Part shown: one piece after another, positions 43,251-51,583 of the stretch
How positions within the stretch are numbered: position 1 is the first letter of the stretch
Layout: the number at the start of each line of letters is the position of its first letter
Assembly (NCBI GenBank): GCA_040401595.1
Contig: JBBAOE010000001.1
Coordinates: 124,001-188,000 of the forward strand
From: RFPW01 sp040401595
GTDB taxonomy: Bacteria; Pseudomonadota; Gammaproteobacteria; Burkholderiales; Burkholderiaceae_E
Length of the DNA stretch: 64,000 nt
Reading direction: 5' to 3'
Translations under genes and position numbers: made by a program
The notes under the pieces: model-generated
The model's database searches: none
Seen by the model: only the letters and a program-made list of their open reading frames with translations
What the model was told of the DNA's origin: nothing

Positions 43251-43298
43251 ACAAGGCCGATAATGTGACAAGCTGATTGCAACTACCGGATCCGAGCC

Positions 43299-43985
43299 GT
43301 GAGCGCCAAAGTCCTGATCATCGAAGATGAACCTGCAATTCGAGAGTTGATTTCCGTCAATATTCGGCACGCCGGCTATACCCCCATCATGGCCGTTGAT
43401 GCGGCCTCTGCGCGTCGGGAAATCGATGCGGCACTGCCTGACCTGATTTTGCTCGACTGGATGCTGCCGGATCTATCCGGCGTTGACCTCGCCAAACGTC
43501 TGCGGTCAGAAGCGCGGACTCGCGACCTGCCCATCATCCTATTGACCGCTCGTGCCGAGGAATCGGACAAGCTGCAAGGGTTCGACTCGGGCGCAGACGA
43601 CTACATGACAAAGCCGTTTTCACCCCGCGAACTGCTCGCTCGAGTGCGGGCGCTGCTGCGCCGCAGCGCTCCGGAAGCGAGCCAGGACCCGGTCGAAATC
43701 GGCGGCCTGCGTCTTGAACCCGATACCATCCGGGTCACAGCCGCTGGCCAGACGCTCAAGCTGGGCCCCACCGAATTCCGCTTGCTCCACTACCTCATGC
43801 GGTATCCGGATCGAGTCTTGTCACGAGGAAAACTCCTCGACGGGGTCTGGGGTGACCACGTCTTTATCGAAGAGCGTACCGTCGACGTTCATATCCGCCG
43901 CTTACGGCTCGCCCTCCAACCCTCGGGCCATGACCGACTGATTGAAACAGTACGCGGCGGCGGTTACCGGTTTCTGCCGGCCTAG
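43299..43985 (+). CDS. phoB: Phosphate-response regulator PhoB
   Basis: 228 residues from GTG 43299. The receiver domain (1-120) has the phosphorylation site in LILLDWMLPD near residue 53, acidic pocket IIEDEP, ILLTARAEE (Thr) and YMTKPFSPREL (Lys). The C-terminal winged-helix DNA-binding domain (~130-225) ends with RTVDVHIRRLR and GYRFLP. It activates the pst operon under phosphate limitation. The 3' end abuts phoR, whose ribosome-binding AGGAGG overlaps the phoB stop TAG. Confidence 0.95.
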   Translation: MSAKVLIIEDEPAIRELISVNIRHAGYTPIMAVDAASARREIDAALPDLILLDWMLPDLSGVDLAKRLRSEARTRDLPIILLTARAEESDKLQGFDSGADDYMTKPFSPRELLARVRALLRRSAPEASQDPVEIGGLRLEPDTIRVTAAGQTLKLGPTEFRLLHYLMRYPDRVLSRGKLLDGVWGDHVFIEERTVDVHIRRLRLALQPSGHDRLIETVRGGGYRFLPA

Positions 43986-43989
43986 GAGG
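43984..43989 (+). promoter_or_regulatory. Shine-Dalgarno AGGAGG that decides the phoR start
   Basis: A perfect AGGAGG overlaps the phoB stop (TAG 43983-43985). The only in-frame codon at suitable distance is CTG 43994, four bases downstream. It is the strongest ribosome-binding match seen near phoR. Confidence 0.6.
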
Positions 43990-43993
43990 CCCA

Positions 43994-45283
43994 CTGGCCA
44001 AGACATTCTTCCATATCGCCGTTCTGCTTCTGACAGGTCTGATCGCTGGACAATTGTTCGGGCCGGTGGCCGCCGCCTGGACGCTCGGCCTTAGTTTCGC
44101 TGGCTATCTTTGCTGGCACGGATGGTACCTGGGGCGATTGCTTTACTGGCTGGCCCTTCCCAAGCAACGAACGCTACCCCTCGGTCTGGGGCGATGGGGG
44201 CAGGCGTTCGACCGTCTGAGCCGGTTCACCCGCGACGAGTACGAAACCCGTTCCAACATGTCAGCCGAATTGGAGCGGGTTCGGGCTGCAGTCCATCGGA
44301 TGCCAGATTCGCTGATCGTGCTCGACCGGTCGAACCAGGTCCAGTGGTACAACCGCGCTGCTGAAGGATTGCTTGGAATCGTCGGGTTTCGTCGCCCGAT
44401 CTATCACTTTGTCCGCGACCCGGAATTCAGCACGTGGCTTGAGCAGTCAGCACGCGAACCGCTGGAACTCTCGCTGCCACAACATCCTGAGCTGCGGCAT
44501 GTGATGCAGATGCTTCGGTCCGATGAAACGCACCACCTGTTGATCATCCATGACGTCACCGAACAACGCCGCCTGGACAATATGCGCCGGGATTTTGTTG
44601 CCAATATTTCGCACGAAATTCGCACTCCCTTGACGGTGATCTCAGGATTTGTCGAGACCATGCTCGATATCGATCTGGATGATGCCTCTCGGCGTCAGTA
44701 TCTTGATACGATCTTGAAGCAAAGTGACACCATGCGCCGTCTGATCGAAGACCTTCTTATTCTTGCCAAACTGGAACACGATTTGATTCGGGCGGGGGAA
44801 GAGACGACGATCGACCTGCACGCGCTGCTCACGATTCTGATTGGGGATGCCCAGGCCTTGTCGGCCGGCCGGCACGAGATCCGCCTGAGCTTGAACGGAC
44901 CACGTTGGATCAAGGCTGACCCAAGCGATCTCCAAACGGTTGTGCGCAACCTGCTGACCAATGCGGTCCGTTACACCCCAGATGGCGGTGAGATCAGGAT
45001 TGATTGGGGAAAGCAGGGTGCCGACGGCATGCTCTGCGTAACCGATACTGGAATCGGGATTGCTGCCGAACATCTCCCCCGACTGACCGAGCGATTTTAT
45101 CGGGTAGACCGCGGACGATCCCGTGATTCAGGCGGAACCGGGCTCGGTCTTGCCATCGTCAAACATGCGCTACAGCGCTATCGGGCGACTCTCGACGTCA
45201 CCAGCAAACTAGGGCAGGGAAGCCGCTTTGCAATCCGTTGGCCTGCTGAGCGCCTGATCGAACATCGCGAGCTCTCCGACTGA
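43994..45283 (+). CDS. phoR: Phosphate-sensor histidine kinase PhoR
   Basis: 429 residues if started at CTG 43994. The usual start codons (TTG 44054 onward) would remove most of the first transmembrane helix; the extended N-terminus FFHIAVLLLTGLIAGQLFG restores the two-helix PhoR anchor. A PAS-like region (about 85-200) is followed by HisKA with NISHEIRTPLTVISGFVETM (His in NISHEIR) and HATPase with LLTNAVRYTPDGG, DTGIGIAAEHL, GTGLGLAIVKHAL. It phosphorylates PhoB when phosphate is scarce. It is convergent with phoU. Confidence 0.9.
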   Translation: MAKTFFHIAVLLLTGLIAGQLFGPVAAAWTLGLSFAGYLCWHGWYLGRLLYWLALPKQRTLPLGLGRWGQAFDRLSRFTRDEYETRSNMSAELERVRAAVHRMPDSLIVLDRSNQVQWYNRAAEGLLGIVGFRRPIYHFVRDPEFSTWLEQSAREPLELSLPQHPELRHVMQMLRSDETHHLLIIHDVTEQRRLDNMRRDFVANISHEIRTPLTVISGFVETMLDIDLDDASRRQYLDTILKQSDTMRRLIEDLLILAKLEHDLIRAGEETTIDLHALLTILIGDAQALSAGRHEIRLSLNGPRWIKADPSDLQTVVRNLLTNAVRYTPDGGEIRIDWGKQGADGMLCVTDTGIGIAAEHLPRLTERFYRVDRGRSRDSGGTGLGLAIVKHALQRYRATLDVTSKLGQGSRFAIRWPAERLIEHRELSD

Positions 45284-45420
45284 AACCCCACGTTGGCCCC
45301 CGCTCTGCAAGCGCATGGCCCGAATTCGGTTAAGTGGTTACAGTAGTCAATCCTCGTCATCATCCCGCCCAGTCCCCGTCGTTACAAGCGACGCAGGGCT
45401 TGGGTCCTGAGCCCGGAGAG

Positions 45421-46116
45421 CTAGGAAGCGCCGTTGCCGACGCTACGGGTATGCCGGGTATCAATCCCCTCGACGATATGGATCACGTATTCCGCCAGGT
45501 TTTTCGCATGATCGCCAATTCGCTCGATGGACTGCACAACGAACATGACGTCCAGAGCGGCCGCAATCGCTCCTGAATCGGTACCCATCCGAGCCAACAG
45601 GTTTTCCTGCAGCGCATCGCGCTCGCTATCGACTTCGACATCCAGGTCCGGCACGGTCGCAGCCAGCGAGGCATCGTGGCGCACCATGGCATCGAGAGCA
45701 CGCCCGAGCATGGCGCGGGCGTGCTCCGCCATGGTCGCGACCCGCTCGAGCGGCAGCGATGCGCGATCCGTGTAGGTTTCGATGCCCTTGCTACGCAACG
45801 CAATTTTTTTGGCTTCGTCACCGATCCGTTCAAGGTCATGGATCGTGTGGATAGCGCCAATCAACTCACGCAGATCGATCGCGATGGGTTGACGACGCGC
45901 GATCACCTGATTGCAGAGCAGATCAGCCTGGACCTGCATCTGGTTGACCATGGTTTCATCGGCCAGTACGAGCGAGGCCAACCGCAGATCACCGTAACGC
46001 ACTGCGTCGAGCGCTCGCGTGAACTGCTTTTCAACCAGCCCACCCATTGCAACAACGATTGAACGCACCCGTTCCATATCTTCATCAAACGCTTTGACCG
46101 TGTGATCGTGTGGCAT
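45421..46116 (-). CDS. phoU: Phosphate-signalling protein PhoU
   Basis: 231 residues made of two similar three-helix bundles (about 10-110 and 118-222), each with an acidic ExxxD-type metal site: RIGDEAKKIALRS near 90 and ERIGDHAKNLAEYV near 200. It links PstB to PhoR and dampens the Pho response when phosphate is plentiful. It is the last gene of pstSCAB-phoU, 65 bp after pstB. The 137-bp gap to phoR (convergent) holds no clear terminator. Confidence 0.95.
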   Translation of the reverse strand: MPHDHTVKAFDEDMERVRSIVVAMGGLVEKQFTRALDAVRYGDLRLASLVLADETMVNQMQVQADLLCNQVIARRQPIAIDLRELIGAIHTIHDLERIGDEAKKIALRSKGIETYTDRASLPLERVATMAEHARAMLGRALDAMVRHDASLAATVPDLDVEVDSERDALQENLLARMGTDSGAIAAALDVMFVVQSIERIGDHAKNLAEYVIHIVEGIDTRHTRSVGNGAS

Positions 46117-46181
46117 GGAATCTCGATGTTGCTGAAGATGGATTCGTCGGGACTGGATCAGACACTCAGGGCTCGACCGAG

Positions 46182-46982
46182 TCAGCCGAATCGTCCGGTG
46201 ATGTAGTCTTCCGTGCGCTTCTCGCGCGGCTTGATGAACACTTGATTGGTTTCGCCAAATTCGACCATTTCACCCAGGTACATATAGGCGGTGTAGTCAC
46301 TGATGCGGGCCGCCTGCTGCATGTTGTGCGTCACGATCGCGATTGTGTAATCGTTCTTGAGCTCGACCACGAGTTCCTCGATACGGGCAGTCGAAATCGG
46401 GTCCAGCGCCGATGTTGGTTCATCCAGAAGCAACACTTCCGGCTTGACCGCGACACCGCGAGCGATACAGAGACGCTGCTGCTGCCCCCCGGAAAGACTC
46501 AATCCGCTCTTGCCAAGTTTGTCTTTGACTTCGTCCCAAAGCGCTGCGCGGCGCAAGGCCCATTCGATCCGGTTATCCATCTCGGGACGCGAGAGCGTCT
46601 CGTAGAGACGCACCCCGAACGCGATGTTTTCGTAGATCGACATCGGAAATGGAGTGGGTTTCTGAAACACCATCCCCACCTTAGCGCGCAACATGTTCAG
46701 ATCCTGATCAGGACTTAGAACGTCCACGCCATTCAGGAGTAATTGCCCCTCGGCGCGCTGCCCCGGGTAGAGGTCGTACATCCGGTTCAATACCCGCAGC
46801 AAGGTGCTCTTGCCACAGCCGGATGGCCCGATAAAGGCGGTGCACTTGTGCTTGGCGATATCGAGATTGATGTTTTTTAAACCCTGGAACTTTCCGTAGA
46901 AAAAGTTCAGGTTACGCACCTGGAGCGCCACATCGGTCAGCGAAGGCGCGGTCGGGGCAGGAGCAGCAGCGGTTTCAACCAT
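46182..46982 (-). CDS. pstB: Phosphate ABC transporter ATP-binding protein PstB
   Basis: 266 residues. Walker A GPSGCGKSTLLR near residue 52, Q-loop GMVFQKPTPFPMSIYENIAFG (typical PstB), signature LSGGQQQRLCIAR, Walker B VLLLDEPTSALDP, and switch His in IVTHNMQQA. It powers phosphate uptake by the PstSCAB importer. A Pro/Ala-rich tail of about 15 residues is found at the N-terminus. It is 20 bp downstream of pstA. Confidence 0.97.
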   Translation of the reverse strand: MVETAAAPAPTAPSLTDVALQVRNLNFFYGKFQGLKNINLDIAKHKCTAFIGPSGCGKSTLLRVLNRMYDLYPGQRAEGQLLLNGVDVLSPDQDLNMLRAKVGMVFQKPTPFPMSIYENIAFGVRLYETLSRPEMDNRIEWALRRAALWDEVKDKLGKSGLSLSGGQQQRLCIARGVAVKPEVLLLDEPTSALDPISTARIEELVVELKNDYTIAIVTHNMQQAARISDYTAYMYLGEMVEFGETNQVFIKPREKRTEDYITGRFG

Positions 46983-47002
46983 CGTGAGTTCCGGTCAATA
47001 GG

Positions 47003-47848
47003 TCAGGCCTGAACCTTGTCGCTAAAGACAAGGCGGGCGGCGATGTTAATACCAAGCACAACCAGAGCAATCAGGGCTGCCCCGCCCCAAGCCAATGACT
47101 GCCAGTTTTCATAGGGGCTCATGGCGAAGTTGTAAATCACCACGGGCAGATTGGCCATCGGCCCAGACATATTGAGCGAGAAAAACTGATTGTTCAGGGC
47201 GGTAAATAGTAAGGGGGCCGTTTCGCCGGTGATTCGCGCCAGCGCCAACAGCACACCGGTGACCACCCCACCCCGGACAGCACGCAAGGTCACGACAATG
47301 GCAACCTTCCATCTTGGAGCACCCAATGCAAACGCCGCTTCGCGCAAACTTCCGGGCACCAGACGCAACATATTCTCAGTTGTCCGCACGATGACCGGGA
47401 CGGCGATCAGGCCTAGCGCTAGGGTTCCGGCCCAGCCGGAGAAGTGCCGCAAGGTAGCGACGGCGAGGGCGTAGACGAAGAGGCCCACAACGATCGAGGG
47501 TGCCGAAAGCATGACGTCCAGCACAAATCGGGTGGTCGATGCGAACTTGGACCGATCGCCGTATTCGGCGAGGTAAACACCCGCCAAAATACCGATCGGC
47601 GTCGACACCAGAGTTGCAATGCCAACCATCATCAGACTGCCGACGATGGCATTGGCCATGCCACCACCCTCCGTGCCTGGGGCGGGCGTCGACTGTGTGA
47701 AAAAATTGAGTGTTAACGCTGCCAGACCGTTGGAAAACAGGGTCCACAAAATCCACAACAGCGCACTCAGCCCAATAACGACTGCCAACATCGACAGCAC
47801 GAGAGCGAGTTTGTCCGCAGATTTTCGGCGCAGGTATAGCGAACTCAT
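47003..47848 (-). CDS. pstA: Phosphate ABC transporter permease PstA
   Basis: 281 residues from ATG 47848. Six transmembrane helices are seen; the ABC-permease coupling loop (EAA-like) is REAAFALGAPRWKVAIVVTLRAV near residue 180. It forms the inner-membrane phosphate channel with PstC. The upstream open frame carrying a repeated acidic SEPESEPKSES peptide falls in the 40-bp gap after pstC and is not adopted. Confidence 0.95.
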   Translation of the reverse strand: MSSLYLRRKSADKLALVLSMLAVVIGLSALLWILWTLFSNGLAALTLNFFTQSTPAPGTEGGGMANAIVGSLMMVGIATLVSTPIGILAGVYLAEYGDRSKFASTTRFVLDVMLSAPSIVVGLFVYALAVATLRHFSGWAGTLALGLIAVPVIVRTTENMLRLVPGSLREAAFALGAPRWKVAIVVTLRAVRGGVVTGVLLALARITGETAPLLFTALNNQFFSLNMSGPMANLPVVIYNFAMSPYENWQSLAWGGAALIALVVLGINIAARLVFSDKVQA

Positions 47849-47888
47849 CTTCAAATTCCTTGATTCGCTTTTGGGTTCGCTCTCGGGT

Positions 47889-48881
47889 TCACTTGGAACC
47901 AGCTGCCTGTTCACCGCTCTGAATCAACCACTTCGCTGCGGCGAGGACGATGAACGTAATCAAAAACAAAACCAGGCCCAAGGCGTACAGGCTCGATACA
48001 TGCAGGCCTGGAGCGGCTTCGGCGAATTCATTCGCCAGAGTCGACGCGATCGAATTACCGGGCGCAAAGAGACTGGGCGCCAGCCGGTTGGCATTACCAA
48101 TCACGAATGTCACCGCCATCGTTTCGCCTAGAGCACGGCCCAAGCCCAGCATGATCCCGCCCACGACGCCGACACGCGTGTAGGGCAATACGATGTTGCG
48201 CAGAACCTCCCAGGTCGTGCAACCCAGTCCATACGCAGATTCCTTGAGAACGGGCGGTACGGTCTCAAACACATCGCGCATCACCGATGCAATAAACGGG
48301 ATCACCATCAGGGCCAGAATGACACCAGCCGTGAGGATCCCGATTCCCAGCGGTGGACCCGAAAACAGCGGCAGATGCGTCGCTGCCAGAACCGGCTGAA
48401 CGTACTCTTGAAAGACAGGGGCAAAAACGAATAAGCCCCAGAATCCGAAAATGATCGATGGCACGCCCGCCAGTAACTCAATCGATGTCCCCAGCGGGCG
48501 ACGCAACCAGGTCGGACAGGTCTCGGTCAGGAAAATGGCAATCCCGAAACTGACTGGCACCGCGATCACCAGAGCGATACCGGACGTGACCAAGGTGCCA
48601 TAAATGGCGATCACGGCACCATAAACCTCTTCGTTGGGAGCCCAGCGGGTGCCGTAGAGAAAACTCAGTCCGTTGGCCTCAAGCGTGGGCCAGGCTTTGA
48701 TCAGCAGGGACACGATGATCCCGGCCAATGCAAACATCACCAGAGCAGCGAACGAAAAGGTGACCGCCTTGAACACTCGGTCCTGAAAACCGAAGGCAGC
48801 AACCCGCTTGGCCTGCTCCTGCACTGCCCGGGAATCCTTCGAACTCGCAGTGGTGTTCAACGTCAAGGTCATTTCGTCCAT
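47889..48881 (-). CDS. pstC: Phosphate ABC transporter permease PstC
   Basis: 330 residues from ATG 48881. It has six main transmembrane helices with a coupling loop at KESAYGLGCTTWEVLRNIVLP near 220 and family marks LSFLYGTRWAPNEEVYGA and ELLAGVPSIIFGFWGLFVF. It is the second channel subunit of the phosphate importer. The 184-bp gap between it and pstS carries a stem-loop and may give stronger expression of PstS than of the rest of the operon. Confidence 0.95.
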   Translation of the reverse strand: MDEMTLTLNTTASSKDSRAVQEQAKRVAAFGFQDRVFKAVTFSFAALVMFALAGIIVSLLIKAWPTLEANGLSFLYGTRWAPNEEVYGAVIAIYGTLVTSGIALVIAVPVSFGIAIFLTETCPTWLRRPLGTSIELLAGVPSIIFGFWGLFVFAPVFQEYVQPVLAATHLPLFSGPPLGIGILTAGVILALMVIPFIASVMRDVFETVPPVLKESAYGLGCTTWEVLRNIVLPYTRVGVVGGIMLGLGRALGETMAVTFVIGNANRLAPSLFAPGNSIASTLANEFAEAAPGLHVSSLYALGLVLFLITFIVLAAAKWLIQSGEQAAGSK

Positions 48882-48946
48882 GGATCCGATCTCAGCCAGC
48901 CGCCCCGATTTCGCCTGATTCCGCATCAACCGGGAAGAGAAACCAA

Positions 48947-48981
48947 AGAGCGGCCCCCCCGTCACCGGAAGACACCGCTCT
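48947..48981 (-). promoter_or_regulatory. Stem-loop in the pstS-pstC spacer
   Basis: AGAGCGG (48947-48953) and CCGCTCT (48975-48981) pair over a 21-nt loop; on the minus strand TTTGGTTT follows. It could partly terminate transcription or protect the pstS message, as in other pst operons. Weakly supported. Confidence 0.35.
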
Positions 48982-49065
48982 CAAACCGCCCTCCATTGTC
49001 ACGCCCTCGCCACCCCCGCCTCAATCCCAGGCACTCAGGCAACGTCCGGCATGAACCGACTCACA

Positions 49066-50115
49066 TTACTTGGCCAATACAGCCTTGCCAGAAGCATCCT
49101 TGATCTCCGCCCAGGTGGCTTCGACCATCGTCACAACGGGCGCTGGCATCGGGACATAGTCCATATCCACCGCCATTTTCTGACCGTTACGATAGGCCCA
49201 CTGGAAAAATTTCAGCGCTTCAGCCGAACGTTCCGGTTTCTCGGCTGTTTTGTACATCAGGATAAACGTGGCCGACGTGATTGGCCAGGCATTGGCTTCA
49301 CCTGAGTTGTTCAGATTGATGCCGAATCCCGGGGCGGACTTCCAGTCGGCTTTCGCAGCTGCAGCCGCAAAAGTCAAGTCATCGGGCTGCACGAGCTTGC
49401 CAGCCTTGTTGATCAATCCGAGGTGCGTCATTTTGTTCTGCTTGGCAAATGCATATTCCACATAGCCAATTGAACCCGCCACCTTGGTGACGCTCGCCGC
49501 GACGCCTGCGTTCCCACGACCACCAACACCGGCCGGCCAGGTCACCGTCTTTCCGGCGCCCACTTCTTTCTTGAACTCTGGAGAGTTGGCCGAGAGGTAG
49601 TCCGTGAAGCCTGCCGTCGTTCCTGACGAATCAGACCGGTAGACTAGAGTGATTGCCGTGTCGGAAAGGGCGGCACCAGCGTTCATTGCAACAATCGCTG
49701 GGTCATTCCACTTGGTGATCTTGCCACGAAAGATATCGCCCAGGACCCTGCCGTCCAGCTTGAGTTGACCCGGCTGGATACCCGGCAGGTTGACCACGGT
49801 CACGATGCCACCGATCACCGCCGGAAACTGGACCAAACCGTTCTTGGCGAGATCGTCCCCGCTCATCGGATCGTCGGTCGCACCGAAATCCACCGTCTTG
49901 GCCTTGATCTGATTGACCCCGCCACCGGAACCCACAGCCTGATAATTCAGCTGAACCGAGGTCGCAGCCTTATAGGCCTCGGCCCATTTGGCATAAATCG
50001 GCGCTGGGAAGGTTGCTCCGGCACCGGTGATTTCATTGGCAACGCTCAGCAGTGGCGCGGCAAGCGCGGCGGCCGACGCGGCAGCAACGACCCAGTTGCG
50101 AATTCCAATACGCAT
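49066..50115 (-). CDS. pstS: Phosphate-binding periplasmic protein PstS
   Basis: 349 residues. The signal peptide is about 1-26 (IRNWVVAAASAAALAAPLLS), then ITGAGATFPAPIYAKWAEAYK, the standard first motif. Phosphate contacts are in the GSGGGVNQIKA region (near 62) and RSDSSGTTAGFTDYLS near 160, with TDDPMSGDDL in between. It delivers phosphate to PstCA. It heads the minus-strand pst operon and follows a candidate Pho box. Confidence 0.96.
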   Translation of the reverse strand: MRIGIRNWVVAAASAAALAAPLLSVANEITGAGATFPAPIYAKWAEAYKAATSVQLNYQAVGSGGGVNQIKAKTVDFGATDDPMSGDDLAKNGLVQFPAVIGGIVTVVNLPGIQPGQLKLDGRVLGDIFRGKITKWNDPAIVAMNAGAALSDTAITLVYRSDSSGTTAGFTDYLSANSPEFKKEVGAGKTVTWPAGVGGRGNAGVAASVTKVAGSIGYVEYAFAKQNKMTHLGLINKAGKLVQPDDLTFAAAAAKADWKSAPGFGINLNNSGEANAWPITSATFILMYKTAEKPERSAEALKFFQWAYRNGQKMAVDMDYVPMPAPVVTMVEATWAEIKDASGKAVLAK

Positions 50116-50200
50116 CGTTCATCCTCTGGTTAGTCAACTCGACCTCGTAGCACAGGGCAACGGGGTTTCGAAAGAAGAATCGCCACAGTGCCGATGGATT

Positions 50201-50218
50201 GTGTCAGGACGATGAAAT
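50201..50218 (-). promoter_or_regulatory. Candidate Pho box for pstS
   Basis: On the minus strand ATTTCAT, CGTC, CTGACAC reproduces the two 7-mers of a Pho box (CTGTCAT) with 5/7 and 6/7 matches at 11-bp spacing, roughly 85-100 bp before the pstS ATG. No convincing -10 hexamer follows, so this is tentative. Confidence 0.45.
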
Positions 50219-50268
50219 GTTCTGCCGCGTCGCACAAATGCGAAGATCTGCCGCAACTGCAAGCAGGA

Positions 50269-50354
50269 TGGTGCCGGGAGAGGGAATCGAACCCTCATGG
50301 GCTTTCGCCCGCCGCATTTTGAGTGCGGTGCGTATACCGTTTCGCCACCCCGGC
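50269..50354 (-). tRNA. tRNA-Leu (anticodon CAA)
   Basis: The minus strand folds as a complete class-II tRNA with encoded CCA: acceptor GCCGGGG/TCCCGGC, D-arm with GGCGAAACGGTA, anticodon stem CCGCA/TGCGG around CTCAAAA (anticodon CAA, reading UUG), a variable arm GGGCGAAAGCCC, and T-arm GGTTCGATTCC. It lies between the pstS leader and queA. The 140 bp between it and queA show nothing recognisable. Confidence 0.95.
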
Positions 50355-50494
50355 AACGAATACCACCGAGATTATCGGCTGGAATCGCCGGTAAGCCAAA
50401 CTAGCGGCCCGAACGTTGTGCAATCTTTGCCCTCAACATCGTCAAAGCCGGCAATCCGGCCCCCTCCCGTCCACCCCTGCTGAGCCCCCAAACC

Positions 50495-51583
50495 TTGATT
50501 CAACAACGTACTTCAGACTTCGATTTTGACCTGCCTGAGCATCTGATTGCCCAGATACCCCTGCCCGACCGCGCGTCCTCTCGCCTGCTGCAAGTGGGTG
50601 CCAACGCAATGCAGGACCGTCAATTCCGGGATCTTCCGGACTGCCTGGACGCGGGTGATCTCCTGATTCTGAACGACGCGCTGGTGATTCGGGCCCGGTT
50701 ACATGGGCAGCGCGAAACCGGCGGCCGGGTTGAAGTCCTGGTGGAGCGTATCCTCGATGCACACACGGTCTGGGCACAGTTGCGTGCGAGCAAAAAACCC
50801 GGGCCCGGAAGTCGGATCTGGGTCGAGGCGAACCCGGACGGCAACATGCCTTGGCCCGACCGGATCGGGGCTGACCCGATGCGACCTGGCGGACGCTTTG
50901 GGGCGACGATGATGGGGCGCGCCGGCGAGTTCTTTATTCTCAGGTTTGATGCGGAGATTCAGGTCGTCCTCGACCAGGCGGGCGAACTTCCACTGCCGCC
51001 CTACATCACCCGCCGGCCCGAGGCGAGTGACGAGGCGCGCTATCAGACCGTGTTCGCGGCTCGGCCAGGCGCGGTGGCAGCGCCAACGGCGGGCCTTCAT
51101 TTCGATCTTGCACTTCTGCGAACCCTGAGCGAGCGTGGGGTCGAGGTTGCATGGGTCACACTCCAGGTGGGCGCTGGCACCTTTCAACCGGTACGCGTCG
51201 AAACCCTCGCCGAACACACCATGCATGCCGAGCGCTACGAGATTCCGCAGGCGACCGTTGACGCGATTGCCCGAGCCAAACAGGCCGGTCGGCGCGTGAC
51301 CGCCGTGGGTACCACCTCGCTGCGGGCACTCGAATCGTCCGCACGCACCCACGGTGCGGTGACCGCCGGAGCGGGCGAGACCCGTCTGTTTATTAAACCA
51401 GGCGACGCCTTTGCGGTGGTCGACCGACTGATTACCAACTTCCATCTCCCGCGCTCAACCCTGCTGATGCTGGTTTGCGCATTTGCAGGTCAAGAGCGGA
51501 TCCTGAACGCCTACCAGCATGCCATTTCGCAGGGTTATCGATTCTTCAGTTACGGCGACGCCATGCTTCTGGATAACGCTTGA
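50495..51583 (+). CDS. queA: S-adenosylmethionine:tRNA ribosyltransferase-isomerase QueA
   Basis: 362 residues from a TTG start (MIQQRTSDFDFDLPEHLIAQ); no ATG fits the family N-terminus. It transfers the ribosyl group from SAM to preQ1-tRNA, giving epoxyqueuosine. Marks: LIAQIPLPDRASSRLL, DLLILNDALVIRARLHG, PLPPYITR, AAPTAGLHFDLALL, GAGTFQPVRVE, FHLPRSTLLMLVCAFAG. The stop and the tgt start share a base (TGATG). QueG, the next step, is encoded at 25.7 kb. Confidence 0.96.
   Translation: MIQQRTSDFDFDLPEHLIAQIPLPDRASSRLLQVGANAMQDRQFRDLPDCLDAGDLLILNDALVIRARLHGQRETGGRVEVLVERILDAHTVWAQLRASKKPGPGSRIWVEANPDGNMPWPDRIGADPMRPGGRFGATMMGRAGEFFILRFDAEIQVVLDQAGELPLPPYITRRPEASDEARYQTVFAARPGAVAAPTAGLHFDLALLRTLSERGVEVAWVTLQVGAGTFQPVRVETLAEHTMHAERYEIPQATVDAIARAKQAGRRVTAVGTTSLRALESSARTHGAVTAGAGETRLFIKPGDAFAVVDRLITNFHLPRSTLLMLVCAFAGQERILNAYQHAISQGYRFFSYGDAMLLDNA

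Noticed and set aside
45284..45420. Terminator between phoR and phoU
   Set aside because: Only short GGGCT/AGCCC and CGTCG/CGACG pairings without T-runs are present; not distinct enough to annotate.
47849..47914. Extended N-terminus of PstA (MNRQLVPSEPESEPKSES)
   Set aside because: It is acidic and repetitive and overlaps the pstC end; the family starts at about MSSLYLRRKSADK.
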